Of a stretch of DNA of 64,000 bases, positions 35,167 through 43,990 are shown piece by piece. Each line of letters opens with the position of its first letter. Within the stretch, counting starts at the first letter, position 1. A program made the translations under genes and the position numbers. Source of the DNA: Catalinimonas niigatensis (lineage in GTDB: Bacteria; Bacteroidota; Bacteroidia; Cytophagales; Cyclobacteriaceae); contig NZ_CP119422.1 in NCBI RefSeq assembly GCF_030506285.1, forward strand, positions 6,063,501 to 6,127,500, read 5' to 3'. The notes under the pieces are model-generated. The model saw only the letters and a program-made list of their open reading frames with translations. It was not told the origin of the DNA and did no database searches.

Positions 35167-35286
35167 CAATGTGTATATTCAATAGGGGTTTTGTGAGTTA
35201 GGTTCGGTTGGTGGTTTTAGCTACTTTTACTACGGGGACAATGACTCACTTCCATCACCCTACTGAGTATACACTAATCGTTAGAA
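35161..35286. repeat. attC-like recombination site 2 (126 bases)
   Basis: Left core CTGTAAC (35161-35167), right core GTTAGAA (35280-35286). GTGTATA (35171-35177) pairs perfectly with TATACAC (35268-35274). The pairing continues inward: TCAATAGGG with CCCTACTGA (8 of 9), and GTGAGT (35193-35198) with ACTCAC (35244-35249). The result is a long interrupted hairpin with unpaired bases, the usual shape of an attC bottom strand. Confidence 0.6.
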
Positions 35287-35320
35287 ACACTTTAATAAAA
35301 GTGCACCGTCCTGAAATAAT

Positions 35321-36361
35321 ATGACGAAGAAACGAGTAAAACGAATACTGAGAATAGTATTACTTATTGGAACCCTAATCTCCATGTTTTTTGTGCCATG
35401 GATTTTGGTATGGGCTTGGATATTACCACTACCAGATACGGTTCAGGAACAGGTACATGAAGCAATTGATCATGAATTTGATGGAATCATTGTTTATGTG
35501 GACGAATCTGGCAAGCCACCAGCCTTTTATTCAGCTGGCTGGCATGACCGGCAACATAAAATACCTGCTGATCCGCAAGCCTTATTCAAGATTGCCAGTA
35601 TCAGCAAGTTATATGATGCTGTTGCGATCACCAGATTGGTCAATGACCAACGTTTGTCTTTGGACAAAACGCTCGCTGATTACTTTCCGGAGCTTGTCGG
35701 AAGAATTGAAAATGCAGAAAGAATTACTCTGCGCATGATGGTGCAGCATCGAAGTGGTATTCCTAATTTAACTGACACCCCAAATTTTTGGACAAACCCA
35801 CCAGAAAGCAGTGAAGAGGCGCTTGCGCGAGTACTTGATTTGCCGGCTAACTTTGAACCAGGGGAAGACTATGAATATTCAAACACCAATTATTTATTGA
35901 TCTCTGAACTCATTGAAAAGTTAGCTGAAACGAGCAAATCACAATATATCAGGGAAGAAATTTTAGTGCCTCTTGGATTGAAGCATACTTTCGGTTCACT
36001 GAGTGAAGTGGATATAGACAATGTCATGAGTGGTTACTACGTGGGCATTGAGGACGACATCAAGACGGCTAATTATGGCTCAATGTTAGCAACAGCAGAA
36101 GATGTGGGCATATTCTTGCGGGCATTAAACGATGGGTCATTGTTTGAAGAAGGGGAGCAAGAAATCTATTCCTCCATTTACGTGTACGAACATACGGGAC
36201 TGATTCCCGGCTATCAAAGTATAGCAAAATACCACAAAGACATTGATACGATTGTCATTCAATTTGTGAATACAACTAATTTTGATGGATACACCTGGAA
36301 TTTATCTGAAATCGTATATAATCGTATTGTAAAAATATTGAGAAGAGAAAAAATCTCATAA
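35321..36361 (+). CDS. Serine hydrolase, class C beta-lactamase-like (membrane-anchored)
   Basis: A 346-aa protein with an N-terminal membrane segment (~8-34). The active-site motifs of the beta-lactamase/DD-peptidase fold are S93-x-x-K96 (SISK), Y186-S-N188 and H291-T-G293. The HTG variant and GIPNLTD motif are usual in the esterase/D-aminopeptidase-like group, so drug hydrolysis should not be assumed. It is the last gene of the cassette-like array, starting 35 bases after attC-like site 2. Confidence 0.85.
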   Translation: MTKKRVKRILRIVLLIGTLISMFFVPWILVWAWILPLPDTVQEQVHEAIDHEFDGIIVYVDESGKPPAFYSAGWHDRQHKIPADPQALFKIASISKLYDAVAITRLVNDQRLSLDKTLADYFPELVGRIENAERITLRMMVQHRSGIPNLTDTPNFWTNPPESSEEALARVLDLPANFEPGEDYEYSNTNYLLISELIEKLAETSKSQYIREEILVPLGLKHTFGSLSEVDIDNVMSGYYVGIEDDIKTANYGSMLATAEDVGIFLRALNDGSLFEEGEQEIYSSIYVYEHTGLIPGYQSIAKYHKDIDTIVIQFVNTTNFDGYTWNLSEIVYNRIVKILRREKIS

Positions 36362-36709
36362 TACTTTGTATAAGTAAGGGTAAGTACTAACTATCAAGAG
36401 TTATAGCCTGCTCAAACTTCATCGTAGTTTGACAGGAAAGTGCCATACAATCTGCCACTGCATGCCAAAGACTCTACAGGTGCCAGCATCTTGCCTGGCC
36501 GCGCAGGCTATTGAAAAATATCCTTGTAAACCTCCCGCCTGAGTAGAAGCATGATCAGGTTAATAATCTTGTGAGATATTGGTCACTGCTCCGGCAGCCC
36601 GGTCGCAGGAGGTGAGCGACTGAGAAAGTTACCGTTAAATTTTTCACTCTTCCTCCTGCTCATTTCATAAATTCCTTTAGCTTTGGGAAGAAAATTTTTT
36701 AACCTGAAA
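36362..36709. repeat. Right boundary spacer with copy 2 of the complex repeat
   Basis: 348 bases without a gene. 36399-36416 has GAGTTATAGCCTGCTC, related to the cassette-end motif. 36470-36625 is copy 2 of the repeat seen at 32738-32995: it shares CATGCCAAAGAC[TG]CTACAG, CGCAGGCT, GATATTGGTCACTGCTCC and GGCAGCCCGGTCGC, but lacks the GGGCCT hairpin and the tandem units. Confidence 0.6.
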
Positions 36710-37531
36710 ATGAATAACAACATGCAAAGCCATTTTTCTCTGATAGAAGTTTTTGATGATCCCTCGCAAGGATTTAAAGGGAATACCTCTACAGTTGTGT
36801 GGCTGGAAAAAGAACCGGATGCAGCCAGTATGCAGGCCATAGCAGCGGATTTTAACCAGCCTGCCACCACTTTCCTGTGGTCGGAAGATAAAAGTTCTGC
36901 TTCTGAATTTAGAGTTCGCTGGTTTGCTCCTGATGCCGAGATTGGCCTCTGTGGGCATGGGTCTTTGGCGGCTATCGTATACCTGAGCATACAGCGCTCG
37001 GTCAAAGGAACGATCACTCTCTACTTTCCTGAAGGGCAGCTACAGGGAGAGATGCAGGAAGGCGGTAAATGCTCCATCATCCTGGATGCCATCCCGGTAC
37101 TATCGGAAGATAAGATTCCTGAAGTGCTGGAAGCCGGTCTGGGGATTCCTGTCAAAGCATATTATGCTACTACCAACAAGCATATTGTAGTGGTAGAGAG
37201 CGAAGAATCGCTAAAAAATATGAAGCCCAACTTTGCCAAGCTGAGGGAGTCAGCGGCTTTCGGTTATGCCGTGACCGCTCCGGGAGATGAGGTGGATTTT
37301 GTCAGTCGTACGCTGGTGCCCCATGTACAGCAGTTGGAAGACCCGGCTACCGGTTCCTCTCATGCGGCCCTGGCACCCTTCTGGGGTAAGAAACTGGAGA
37401 AGAAGCGTATGGTTGGGCACCAACTCAGCAAACGGGGCGGTAAGTTTGCGTGTGAACTGGTGGAAGGTGATAGAGTCATCCTCAGCGGACAGTTCAACAT
37501 CCTGGCGGAAGGGAAGCTGAAGCAGGAGTGA
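36710..37531 (+). CDS. PhzF family isomerase-like protein
   Basis: A ~273-aa protein of the PhzF/diaminopimelate-epimerase-like fold. The opening FSLIEVFDDPSQGFKGNTSTVVWL, the motif FAPDAEIGLCGHGSLA and the C-terminal DPATGSSHAALAPFW are diagnostic. The usual catalytic Glu of PhzF is expected near the FLWSED segment. Most family members are not tied to phenazine synthesis and their substrates are unknown; no phenazine genes lie nearby. GC content returns to the level of the core genes here. Start taken as ATG 36710 (36722 also possible). Confidence 0.85.
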   Translation: MNNNMQSHFSLIEVFDDPSQGFKGNTSTVVWLEKEPDAASMQAIAADFNQPATTFLWSEDKSSASEFRVRWFAPDAEIGLCGHGSLAAIVYLSIQRSVKGTITLYFPEGQLQGEMQEGGKCSIILDAIPVLSEDKIPEVLEAGLGIPVKAYYATTNKHIVVVESEESLKNMKPNFAKLRESAAFGYAVTAPGDEVDFVSRTLVPHVQQLEDPATGSSHAALAPFWGKKLEKKRMVGHQLSKRGGKFACELVEGDRVILSGQFNILAEGKLKQE

Positions 37532-37634
37532 AGTAGGTGGTTTGTCTCTAACCAAAATTATTGTAGAATTGTGCATTATGATTTAAAATGTAACCTAAAT
37601 CAGAACCAAAAAACTGAGTAAAAAACAATCTGCT

Positions 37635-37955
37635 ATGGAACAATCGTCACAAATGCTGCATCATGTCTTCTTCTGGCTGAAGAACCCCAACGCAAAGGAA
37701 GATCTGGACAGCCTCATTCAGGGACTGAAGAGCCTGGGGAAAATTGATACGCCAAAAATGATTAAAATTGGTGTGCCTGCTGCCACCCCCAAGCGTGAGG
37801 TAGTAGATGACTCTTATAGTGCCTCATTGCTCCTGGTATTTGACAGTGTAGCCGACCATGATGATTATCAGGTAGATCCTATCCATAAAAAATTTATAGA
37901 AGACTGCGCCCACCTTTGGGAGAAGGTGCAGATCTATGATTCACAGGATGTGTAA
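37635..37955 (+). CDS. Dabb family stress-responsive protein
   Basis: A 106-aa dimeric alpha/beta-barrel (Dabb) protein. The MLHHVFFWLKNPNAKEDLDSL start and the end SVADHDDYQVDPIHKKFIEDC are the family's conserved parts. Members are small stress-induced or catalytic proteins; the role here is unknown. It follows phzF by ~100 bases on the same strand and is followed by a terminator-like hairpin. Confidence 0.85.
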   Translation: MEQSSQMLHHVFFWLKNPNAKEDLDSLIQGLKSLGKIDTPKMIKIGVPAATPKREVVDDSYSASLLLVFDSVADHDDYQVDPIHKKFIEDCAHLWEKVQIYDSQDV

Positions 37956-37981
37956 AACCTGATCTGTTTCTACTAAATAGC

Positions 37982-38018
37982 AAGCCAGAAGATCTTACTG
38001 ATTTGACCTGGCTTTTTC
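37982..38018 (+). terminator. Terminator-like hairpin after the Dabb gene
   Basis: AAGCCAG (37982-37988) pairs with CTGGCTT (38008-38014), 19-base loop, then TTTC. The rest of the 309-base gap up to 38265 shows no gene. Confidence 0.5.
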
Positions 38019-38264
38019 TGGCTGCTTTGCTCATGAATAAGGCTTTGCTAAAATGCAAGCAAGTCTTATTACGAATGCTTGTAGAACTGTTACTTACGAC
38101 TGAGCAATATTCAGTTAAAGGAAATATAACGTTCATTTTCATCTACCGGCAAAAGCCTGGGCAGTTAGTTTCCGGTATAGTTACCGTTCTTCACTTTTTC
38201 TTAACCTTACAGCATTGTGAATGTCCATAGGAGCATGTATGTTTACATGAGTTAATTTTTCTCT

Positions 38265-38705
38265 ATGAAGCAGCTATACCCTTTGATTGCATGGATGGGT
38301 TTGGTACTCATTTTTTGCTGTTGCCAGCGTGCCGCTTTTCAGCCTGCATCCATTCAGCAGGATTATATCAGCTTTGGAAAGGGCGGCGGCATGACCAACC
38401 AGGTAGATACCTACTACCTACTGGCCGATGGCCATGTCTATCAGCACAATAGCATTGCGCAGGAGTCACAGCATCTGGGGAGATTGAAAAAGGCTGATCG
38501 GAAAGCGTATTTTGATCAGGCAGAAAGGCTGGAAGCATCTTTATTCGGCTGCAAAGAACCCGGCAATCTTTACTATTTTCTTTCTATTCATACGCAAGAT
38601 AGTGTAAAAGCCTGTACCTGGGGCAGGCAGGGTTTTTCACCTCCTGAAGAGGTATTTACTTTCTATCAATATGTCCAACAGCTAGTCAACTCCTTAGCGC
38701 CATGA
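38265..38705 (+). CDS. Lipoprotein of unknown function
   Basis: A 146-aa lipoprotein with a Cys-rich lipobox region (LVLIFCCCQRAAF). The mature domain has DYISFGKGGGMTNQVDTYYLLADG and later SIHTQDSVKACTWG, a beta-rich fold seen in small Bacteroidota proteins of unknown role. Its stop overlaps the start of the metallopeptidase gene by four bases (ATGA), so the two are translationally coupled. It may be an accessory of that protease, but nothing in the sequence proves it. Confidence 0.7.
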   Translation: MKQLYPLIAWMGLVLIFCCCQRAAFQPASIQQDYISFGKGGGMTNQVDTYYLLADGHVYQHNSIAQESQHLGRLKKADRKAYFDQAERLEASLFGCKEPGNLYYFLSIHTQDSVKACTWGRQGFSPPEEVFTFYQYVQQLVNSLAP

Positions 38706-39793
38706 ACCCTATCAGAATCATTTCGTTTTTTGCCTTTCTGCTGCTGAGTAGCAGCCTGATGGGGCAATCTGCCGATCTCTGGGCCATCAAAAAGCAGCGA
38801 AAAAATACGGGGCAGCAACCTTCATTCTCCTATCAGACCCGCAGCGGAGCCAACCCATCATCGCGAATGAAGACTTCATCCGCTACGTCACCACTGGCCA
38901 GACAACTTCGGCTAGCTACTTCTCCCTTTACTCTGAAAGGACCAGCAGACGAACCACCACGGGAGATCAAAGGCACTCTTCCCGAAGAAGCTCGAGCCAA
39001 TGGCCGCAGCACAACAGGCCTGCTGGGTGCGGCAGAAGTGTATCTGCAGGAAGTAAGTTCATTGATGCAGATTCAGACCCCGGAGGAGGAGTTTAAGCTT
39101 AAGGAACAATTCAAAGATAAATCAGGAGTACAGCATCTGCGCATGCAGCAGCAGTACAAGGGCGTAAAAGTCTATGGCAGCGAAATCATTGTACATGCAG
39201 ATCAGTCTAATGTAGTGCAGGGGCTGAACGGAAGATATATCGGTAGTCCGTATGCGCTCAACACTACGCCTTCCATCCAAAAGGAAGCAGCCATACAGAC
39301 CTCACTGGATTTCTTTAGAAAGTCAGGGAGCCTGCATGAATTAAAGCCTGAGCAGAAGCAACTTTTGCGCTATGACGAGCCCGCTGCCGAACTGGTGATT
39401 CTACCATCCTGGCTTGCCGAAAAACCTAGCCTGGTGTGGAGAGTAGTCGTTCGTCCGAATATTCTGGACCACTGGGAAATGTTTGTGGATGCGCAGACGG
39501 GAAAGCTGATAGAGCAGACGAATATGACATGCACCTTTGCACCGCTATTGAATCATCCTGATCCTATAGAAAAGCACGCTCATGCGCATCACCAACATGC
39601 ACGTACGCCTGCAAAAGCTTTTCGTCTGATGGCCCCGGGGCAGGGCAATGGGCTAGACCTGAATGGAGTAGATCAGCCTCTGAATATCTGGCAACTGGGA
39701 GAAGTTTCCGGCCTTATTGACGGCAGCAAAGATATGTTTACCGGCAATGCCAACACGGAAATCGCTGATCTGGAAGGGGATCATTACTTATGA
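38702..39793 (+). CDS. M4 (thermolysin) metallopeptidase, N-terminal part before frameshift
   Basis: First 363 codons of a broken M4 peptidase gene. A signal peptide (ISFFAFLLLSSSLMGQ) is followed by the FTP propeptide (KDKSGVQHLRMQQQYKGVKV) and a PepSY-type region (LVWRVVVRPNILDHWEMFVD), which act as chaperone and inhibitor in the family. The frame ends soon after a GGGG run (39776-39779). With one G fewer the sequence would read LEGIITYDAER straight into the catalytic domain encoded downstream. It is best read together with the next entry as one gene (38702-42128, about 1140 codons). Confidence 0.8.
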   Translation: MNPIRIISFFAFLLLSSSLMGQSADLWAIKKQRKNTGQQPSFSYQTRSGANPSSRMKTSSATSPLARQLRLATSPFTLKGPADEPPREIKGTLPEEARANGRSTTGLLGAAEVYLQEVSSLMQIQTPEEEFKLKEQFKDKSGVQHLRMQQQYKGVKVYGSEIIVHADQSNVVQGLNGRYIGSPYALNTTPSIQKEAAIQTSLDFFRKSGSLHELKPEQKQLLRYDEPAAELVILPSWLAEKPSLVWRVVVRPNILDHWEMFVDAQTGKLIEQTNMTCTFAPLLNHPDPIEKHAHAHHQHARTPAKAFRLMAPGQGNGLDLNGVDQPLNIWQLGEVSGLIDGSKDMFTGNANTEIADLEGDHYL

Positions 39794-42128
39794 TGCCGAG
39801 AGGGTACCCAATGCCGAAACCGTGACCATCGTGAATGAAGACGGTACCTCTTTCAGCGACCCTGCGGCAGTCTCTGCCCACTACAACGCTTCTATCGCTT
39901 ATGATTATTTCCGCACCATCCACAACCGTACTTCTATTGACGGGAATGGAGGCAATATACTATCGGTGGTGAATATTGTAGAGGCAGATGGCAACGAGAT
40001 GGACAATGCTTACTGGAATGGCGCTTATATGGCCTATGGAAACGGAAATCTGGCTTTCAGGCCTTTGGCCGGAGATACGGATGTAGGCGGGCACGAAATG
40101 AGCCACGGCGTAATCAGCAATACCGCTGGTCTGATTTATAAGGATCAGTCGGGAGCCATCAATGAGCACATTGCCGATGTGTTTGGCGTGCTGATAGATG
40201 CTGACAACTTTACGCTGGGAGAAGATGTGGTGCTGACCGAGTACTTCGCTTCCGGAGCCATGCGCGATATGGAAGACCCACACAACGGAGGCAGCAGTCT
40301 GAATGATAATGGCTGGCAGCCAGACCACATGAGCGAAATCTATACCGGAAGCAGCGACAACGGAGGAGTACACATCAACAGCGGGATTCCCAACCGCGCT
40401 TTCTTTCTGATGGCTACCCAACTGGATCGGGAGAGGACAGGAGCCATGTATTATCATGCCCTGACCAATTACCTGACCGCCAGTTCTGAATTTATAGACC
40501 TGCGCCGGGCACTCATCAACGCCGCCAATGATTTGTATGGCGAGGAAGAAGTACAGGTAGTAGCCGGTGCTTTTGATGCTGTAGGGATTGCGGATGGAGA
40601 TACTCCCCCCGATGATGAACCTGACGAAGATGATGAGCTGCCTTCCATCGGTGGCGAAGACCTGCTGCTGACCGTAAATACCGACGAAGGAGATGGAAAT
40701 TCTTTATACCTGATCAACCTGAGCCAGGATGACTTTGAACCTATCTCCGTCACTTCTGTCAAAAGGAAACCTACCGTGATGGATGACGGAAGTACCGCTT
40801 TTTTTGTCACTGAAGATGAAAGGATACAGGCCATTTCCCTGACACCCCCTTATGAAGAAGTGGTGATCAGCGAAGAATCACTTTGGGCTAATCTAAGTGT
40901 TTCCAAAGATGGGCAACGGCTAGCCATCATCTCCAACCAGCAACTCCCGGAAATCTGGGTAGCGGACCTGACCAGAGAAACAGATAGCTTTATGAAATTT
41001 GACTTGTACAACCCCACTTCTCAGGAAGGCGTAGTGACTTATGATGTGCAGTATGCTGATGCCATAGAGTGGGACTATTCCGGGGAATACCTGATTTATG
41101 ATGCTTACAACCAGGTAGAAACCTTTGGGATAGAGCGCGATCTGGAGTACTGGGATGTGAACTTTATCCGGGTGTGGGACAATACCGCCAATGATTTTGG
41201 GGATGGTGACATCACCAAAATATTTCCCGGCCTGCCCGAAGGCACCAGCATTGGCAACCCTTCATTCTCCAAAACCAACCGGAATATTGTGTGTTTTGAC
41301 CTGTTCAACGAACTGGAGGAAACCTACCTTATCATTGCTGCCAATCTGGAAACCGGTGAAACCAGAACCATTTATGAAAACAATACTCTGGGTTTTCCTA
41401 ACTATTCCAATGACGACAGCTTCCTGGTTTTTGACGCACTGGATGAAGAGGGGAATCCGGTGATGGGACAAATTCCCCTGGCAGAAAATAAACTGGAAGC
41501 TGCCGGTGAACCTGCTTTTCCTTATCTGCAAGCCAAGTGGACGATCTGGTTTAGCCAGGGCGAACGGGTGATCAACAGCGCAGAAAATGATCTGCTGAGC
41601 TTTGCGCTACAGCAGCCGGAGAGTGCCATTGTAGGTGTGATAGAGGGGCAGCGTATCTCGCTTAGCGTACCAGACACAGTGGACATTACCAGCATGGTGG
41701 CCAACTTTGAACAGTCGGACAAAGCCGATGTGTATGTAGGCGACTTTCGGCAGATCAGCGGGCTGACCAGCAATGATTTTACGGAAGATGTAACTTATAC
41801 CATAGTAGCAGAAAATGGTGATGAAAAAGAGTACGTAGTGAGCATTACGCTGGAAACTACAGAACCCAATAATCCGGTAGGAATTGAAGATGAGTTAGCT
41901 AATTCACCCGCGATCTATCCCAATCCCTTTGATCAGGAGATACTCTTAAGTGATCCGCTGGTTGGAAATGATGTACAACTCAGTCTGCATAATGTGCTGG
42001 GGCAGCCTTTCTCACTGGTAAAAGAGGGTAGAAGATTGAAAGTTACACCGCCCATCAGGCCGGGTATCTATTTACTTACCATACAGAAAAATAACTATCG
42101 CAAAGTGATACGGTTAGTGAAAGAATAA
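39717..42128 (+). CDS. M4 metallopeptidase catalytic part with TolB-like propeller and T9SS sorting domain
   Basis: Continuation of the split metallopeptidase gene; genuine homology starts at ~39778 (GIITYDAERVPNAE). The zinc site GGHEMSHGV, the downstream ligand Glu in GAINEHIADVFG and the HINSGIPNRAFF motif with the proton-donor His are intact. A TolB-like propeller (TDEGDGNSLYLINL ... GQRLAIISNQQLPEIWVADL) follows. The C-terminus (AIYPNPFDQEILL ... GIYLLTIQKNNYRKVIRLV) is a type IX secretion type A sorting domain. The protein would be exported to the surface and cleaved. The enzyme looks functional apart from the frameshift, which may be an assembly error, a recent mutation or phase variation. 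Confidence 0.82.
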   Translation: MTAAKICLPAMPTRKSLIWKGIITYDAERVPNAETVTIVNEDGTSFSDPAAVSAHYNASIAYDYFRTIHNRTSIDGNGGNILSVVNIVEADGNEMDNAYWNGAYMAYGNGNLAFRPLAGDTDVGGHEMSHGVISNTAGLIYKDQSGAINEHIADVFGVLIDADNFTLGEDVVLTEYFASGAMRDMEDPHNGGSSLNDNGWQPDHMSEIYTGSSDNGGVHINSGIPNRAFFLMATQLDRERTGAMYYHALTNYLTASSEFIDLRRALINAANDLYGEEEVQVVAGAFDAVGIADGDTPPDDEPDEDDELPSIGGEDLLLTVNTDEGDGNSLYLINLSQDDFEPISVTSVKRKPTVMDDGSTAFFVTEDERIQAISLTPPYEEVVISEESLWANLSVSKDGQRLAIISNQQLPEIWVADLTRETDSFMKFDLYNPTSQEGVVTYDVQYADAIEWDYSGEYLIYDAYNQVETFGIERDLEYWDVNFIRVWDNTANDFGDGDITKIFPGLPEGTSIGNPSFSKTNRNIVCFDLFNELEETYLIIAANLETGETRTIYENNTLGFPNYSNDDSFLVFDALDEEGNPVMGQIPLAENKLEAAGEPAFPYLQAKWTIWFSQGERVINSAENDLLSFALQQPESAIVGVIEGQRISLSVPDTVDITSMVANFEQSDKADVYVGDFRQISGLTSNDFTEDVTYTIVAENGDEKEYVVSITLETTEPNNPVGIEDELANSPAIYPNPFDQEILLSDPLVGNDVQLSLHNVLGQPFSLVKEGRRLKVTPPIRPGIYLLTIQKNNYRKVIRLVKE

Positions 42129-42469
42129 ATTTGGAAAAAGAGAGAAAGCTGAATACTTGGAGCATTTAGGGCAGGCAACCTATATGGGTTATGAGATCAC
42201 TACATGCCTGAAATGGACAAACTGGCGGAAGAAAGTATATTTTTAATAATGCTTTTCTTCCTAAAGTCTGATAAATAAGCAAGTAGGGCTGACAATTGAA
42301 ACTTTTTGCGGTAAAAAGACCAAATCCAACGGTTAATGCTTTGCCTGGCAAAGCAAAAAGTAAAGGTAAGGGATTGTTCTGCTTCTTTGCCTGCTTGCGA
42401 CTTAGCAGTAAAATCAGGATATTCACTCTGGTAAAGAGGCTCTATCTTTAGGTTTATGATCAAGAATAC
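42129..42469. other. Intergenic region, no gene seen
   Basis: 341 bases between the metallopeptidase and the AAA+ remnant. Two overlapping minus-strand frames are open but neither has a convincing start or family; the sequence may be decayed coding DNA. Confidence 0.4.
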
Positions 42470-42958
42470 ATGAGACTTTTAGCGCACGAACTCGCCCATA
42501 CAATTCAATACAGAGGAAACGCCTATGCGCAAATGGTAGAGGGATTGCGTCAGGAAGCCCTTACGCGATATCCTGCGCTGATCGTTTTTGAGGGCAACGC
42601 ACCTGCTCAAATGAAAAGCGCAGCAAGGGAACTGGCGATAAAGTTAGGGAAAAGGCTGTATGAGGTTGACTTGTCGGCTGTTACATCCAAATATATTGGC
42701 GAAACAGAAAAGAACCTTGACGCAATTTTTAGCAGAGCTACAGCATCAGGCTGGATACTGTTTTTTGACGAAGCCGATGCCTTGTTTGGGAAAAGAACGA
42801 ATATAAAGAATGCACATGATCGCTTCGCAAATCAGGAAACGACTTATCTGCTCAGGAAGATAGAGCATCACCTCGGGATGACCATCTTAACTACAAACCT
42901 GCAGGGAAAAGCAGGCAAAATAAGGAAGATATGTGTGAGGTTTCCTCCTTTTGTATGA
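42470..42958 (+). pseudogene. Decayed DUF4157-like / AAA+ ATPase fusion remnant
   Basis: A 162-codon frame joining two unrelated stubs. Residues 1-16 (RLLAHELAHTIQYRG) match the HExxH stretch of DUF4157 putative peptidases. The remainder is the middle of an AAA+ ATPase: DLSAVTSKYIGETEKNL, Walker B with sensor context ILFFDEADALFGKR, HDRFANQETTYLLRKIE, and ILTTNL. The Walker A region is degenerate (FEGNAPAQMKSAA in place of GPPGTGKT) and the arginine-finger end is missing. DUF4157 and such an ATPase occur together in extracellular contractile injection loci, so this could be debris of one; no other such gene lies here. Confidence 0.6.
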
Positions 42959-42971
42959 TGGGTAAATACAA

Positions 42972-42997
42972 AAGCCTGCCTCAGTGAGAGCAGGCTT
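42972..42997. terminator. Hairpin terminator
   Basis: Perfect 8-base arms AAGCCTGC (42972-42979) and GCAGGCTT (42990-42997), 10-base loop. On the minus strand it is followed by TTTTGTATTT, 36 bases past the stop of the PepSY-like gene. Confidence 0.6.
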
Positions 42998-43033
42998 ATT
43001 GAATAGATGCATTTTCAAAAGTAAAAAAGTCGC

Positions 43034-43345
43034 TTATTCTACGATTTCGTTTCCTTCAGCATCATAAATCATAGTAGTAGTATCAGTACCATCAGAAACA
43101 CTTACTTCGTACTGCACACCTTCGTCTGTTTGCACCTCAAATACTGTGGTTGCATCCATTTCGCTGTGTCCAGCTTCTTCAAATGCAGTCCTTACCGCTT
43201 CGGGAAGCTCTTCATACTGAATCTCGGTACGGCCGTCCTGAACAAATTCTGTAACAACATCCTGGTTTACTGAAAAAGCATTGGCATCAATAGTAGCGAA
43301 AGAAAATGTAGCCAGTGCGGTTAGGGCGATGATTGTAAATTTCAT
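43034..43345 (-). CDS. Small secreted PepSY-like protein
   Basis: A 103-aa protein with a signal peptide (MKFTIIALTALATFSFATIDANA) and an acidic domain. The helix YEELPEAVRTAFEEAGHSEM followed by beta strands FEVQTDEGVQYEVSV and MIYDAEGNEI fits the PepSY-like/BLIP-like fold of small periplasmic Bacteroidota proteins. The role is unknown. It has its own terminator downstream. Confidence 0.72.
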   Translation of the reverse strand: MKFTIIALTALATFSFATIDANAFSVNQDVVTEFVQDGRTEIQYEELPEAVRTAFEEAGHSEMDATTVFEVQTDEGVQYEVSVSDGTDTTTMIYDAEGNEIVE

Positions 43346-43990
43346 AATTAAAAGTGGTTAATGTAGGTAAAAAATGTAATAAATGTGTTTACGAAAGATT
43401 ATGTTAAAATAATCATGCCAAATCTACCTATCGCCTTTGTAAGGCCTTGTGCGTAAATTAAGCCTGAGTAGGGGTAAGATTAAAGAATTATCTATTACTC
43501 AAGTTGTGGCATTTTTCTACAACTTGACCCACAGCACTCTCAGTAGTACATGGACATTTCTACAACCTATTTATATCTATCAGCTAACCGAAAAAGAGAA
43601 TTACGACCACTTTTAGTGCCTGAAATACGGCTTCAGAATGAATTTGTAAGAGTAGCGGACGTCATTGGTAAACTCCGATGGCATAGAACGCAGGCTTAAA
43701 AAGATCATAATTATGGTTAGTATATATTTACAGGGGAATAGAGATAATGATTTATGATTCAATACCACCGTATCATTTTTCTTAAGCCAGATTATCCTTA
43801 CCTTAAGGTATAGAGAAAAAATTTAAGGCGTTGAACAAGGATAAGCTAACCTTTACGTTTTACTATCAACCATTGACGTTAAATTAAACTGCCAGACATA
43901 AGGATTTTTACAGGAACCTTTTTTATAGCTTTGCATCAGACAGCCTTTTGGCCGGGTTGTCGTTAAACCAACTAAATTAAACTTGAGCCT
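43346..43990. other. Intergenic region with one hairpin, no gene seen
   Basis: 645 bases without a convincing gene on either strand. A perfect 9-base inverted repeat TCAAGTTGT/ACAACTTGA lies at 43499-43507 and 43519-43527; its role is unclear. Confidence 0.5.

Noticed and set aside
38003-38230. 75-codon frame between the Dabb gene and the lipoprotein
   Set aside because: Starts inside the terminator hairpin and has no recognisable composition or family.
42166-42463. Two overlapping minus-strand frames resembling a transposase remnant
   Set aside because: No DDE or HUH motif and no terminal repeats could be seen.
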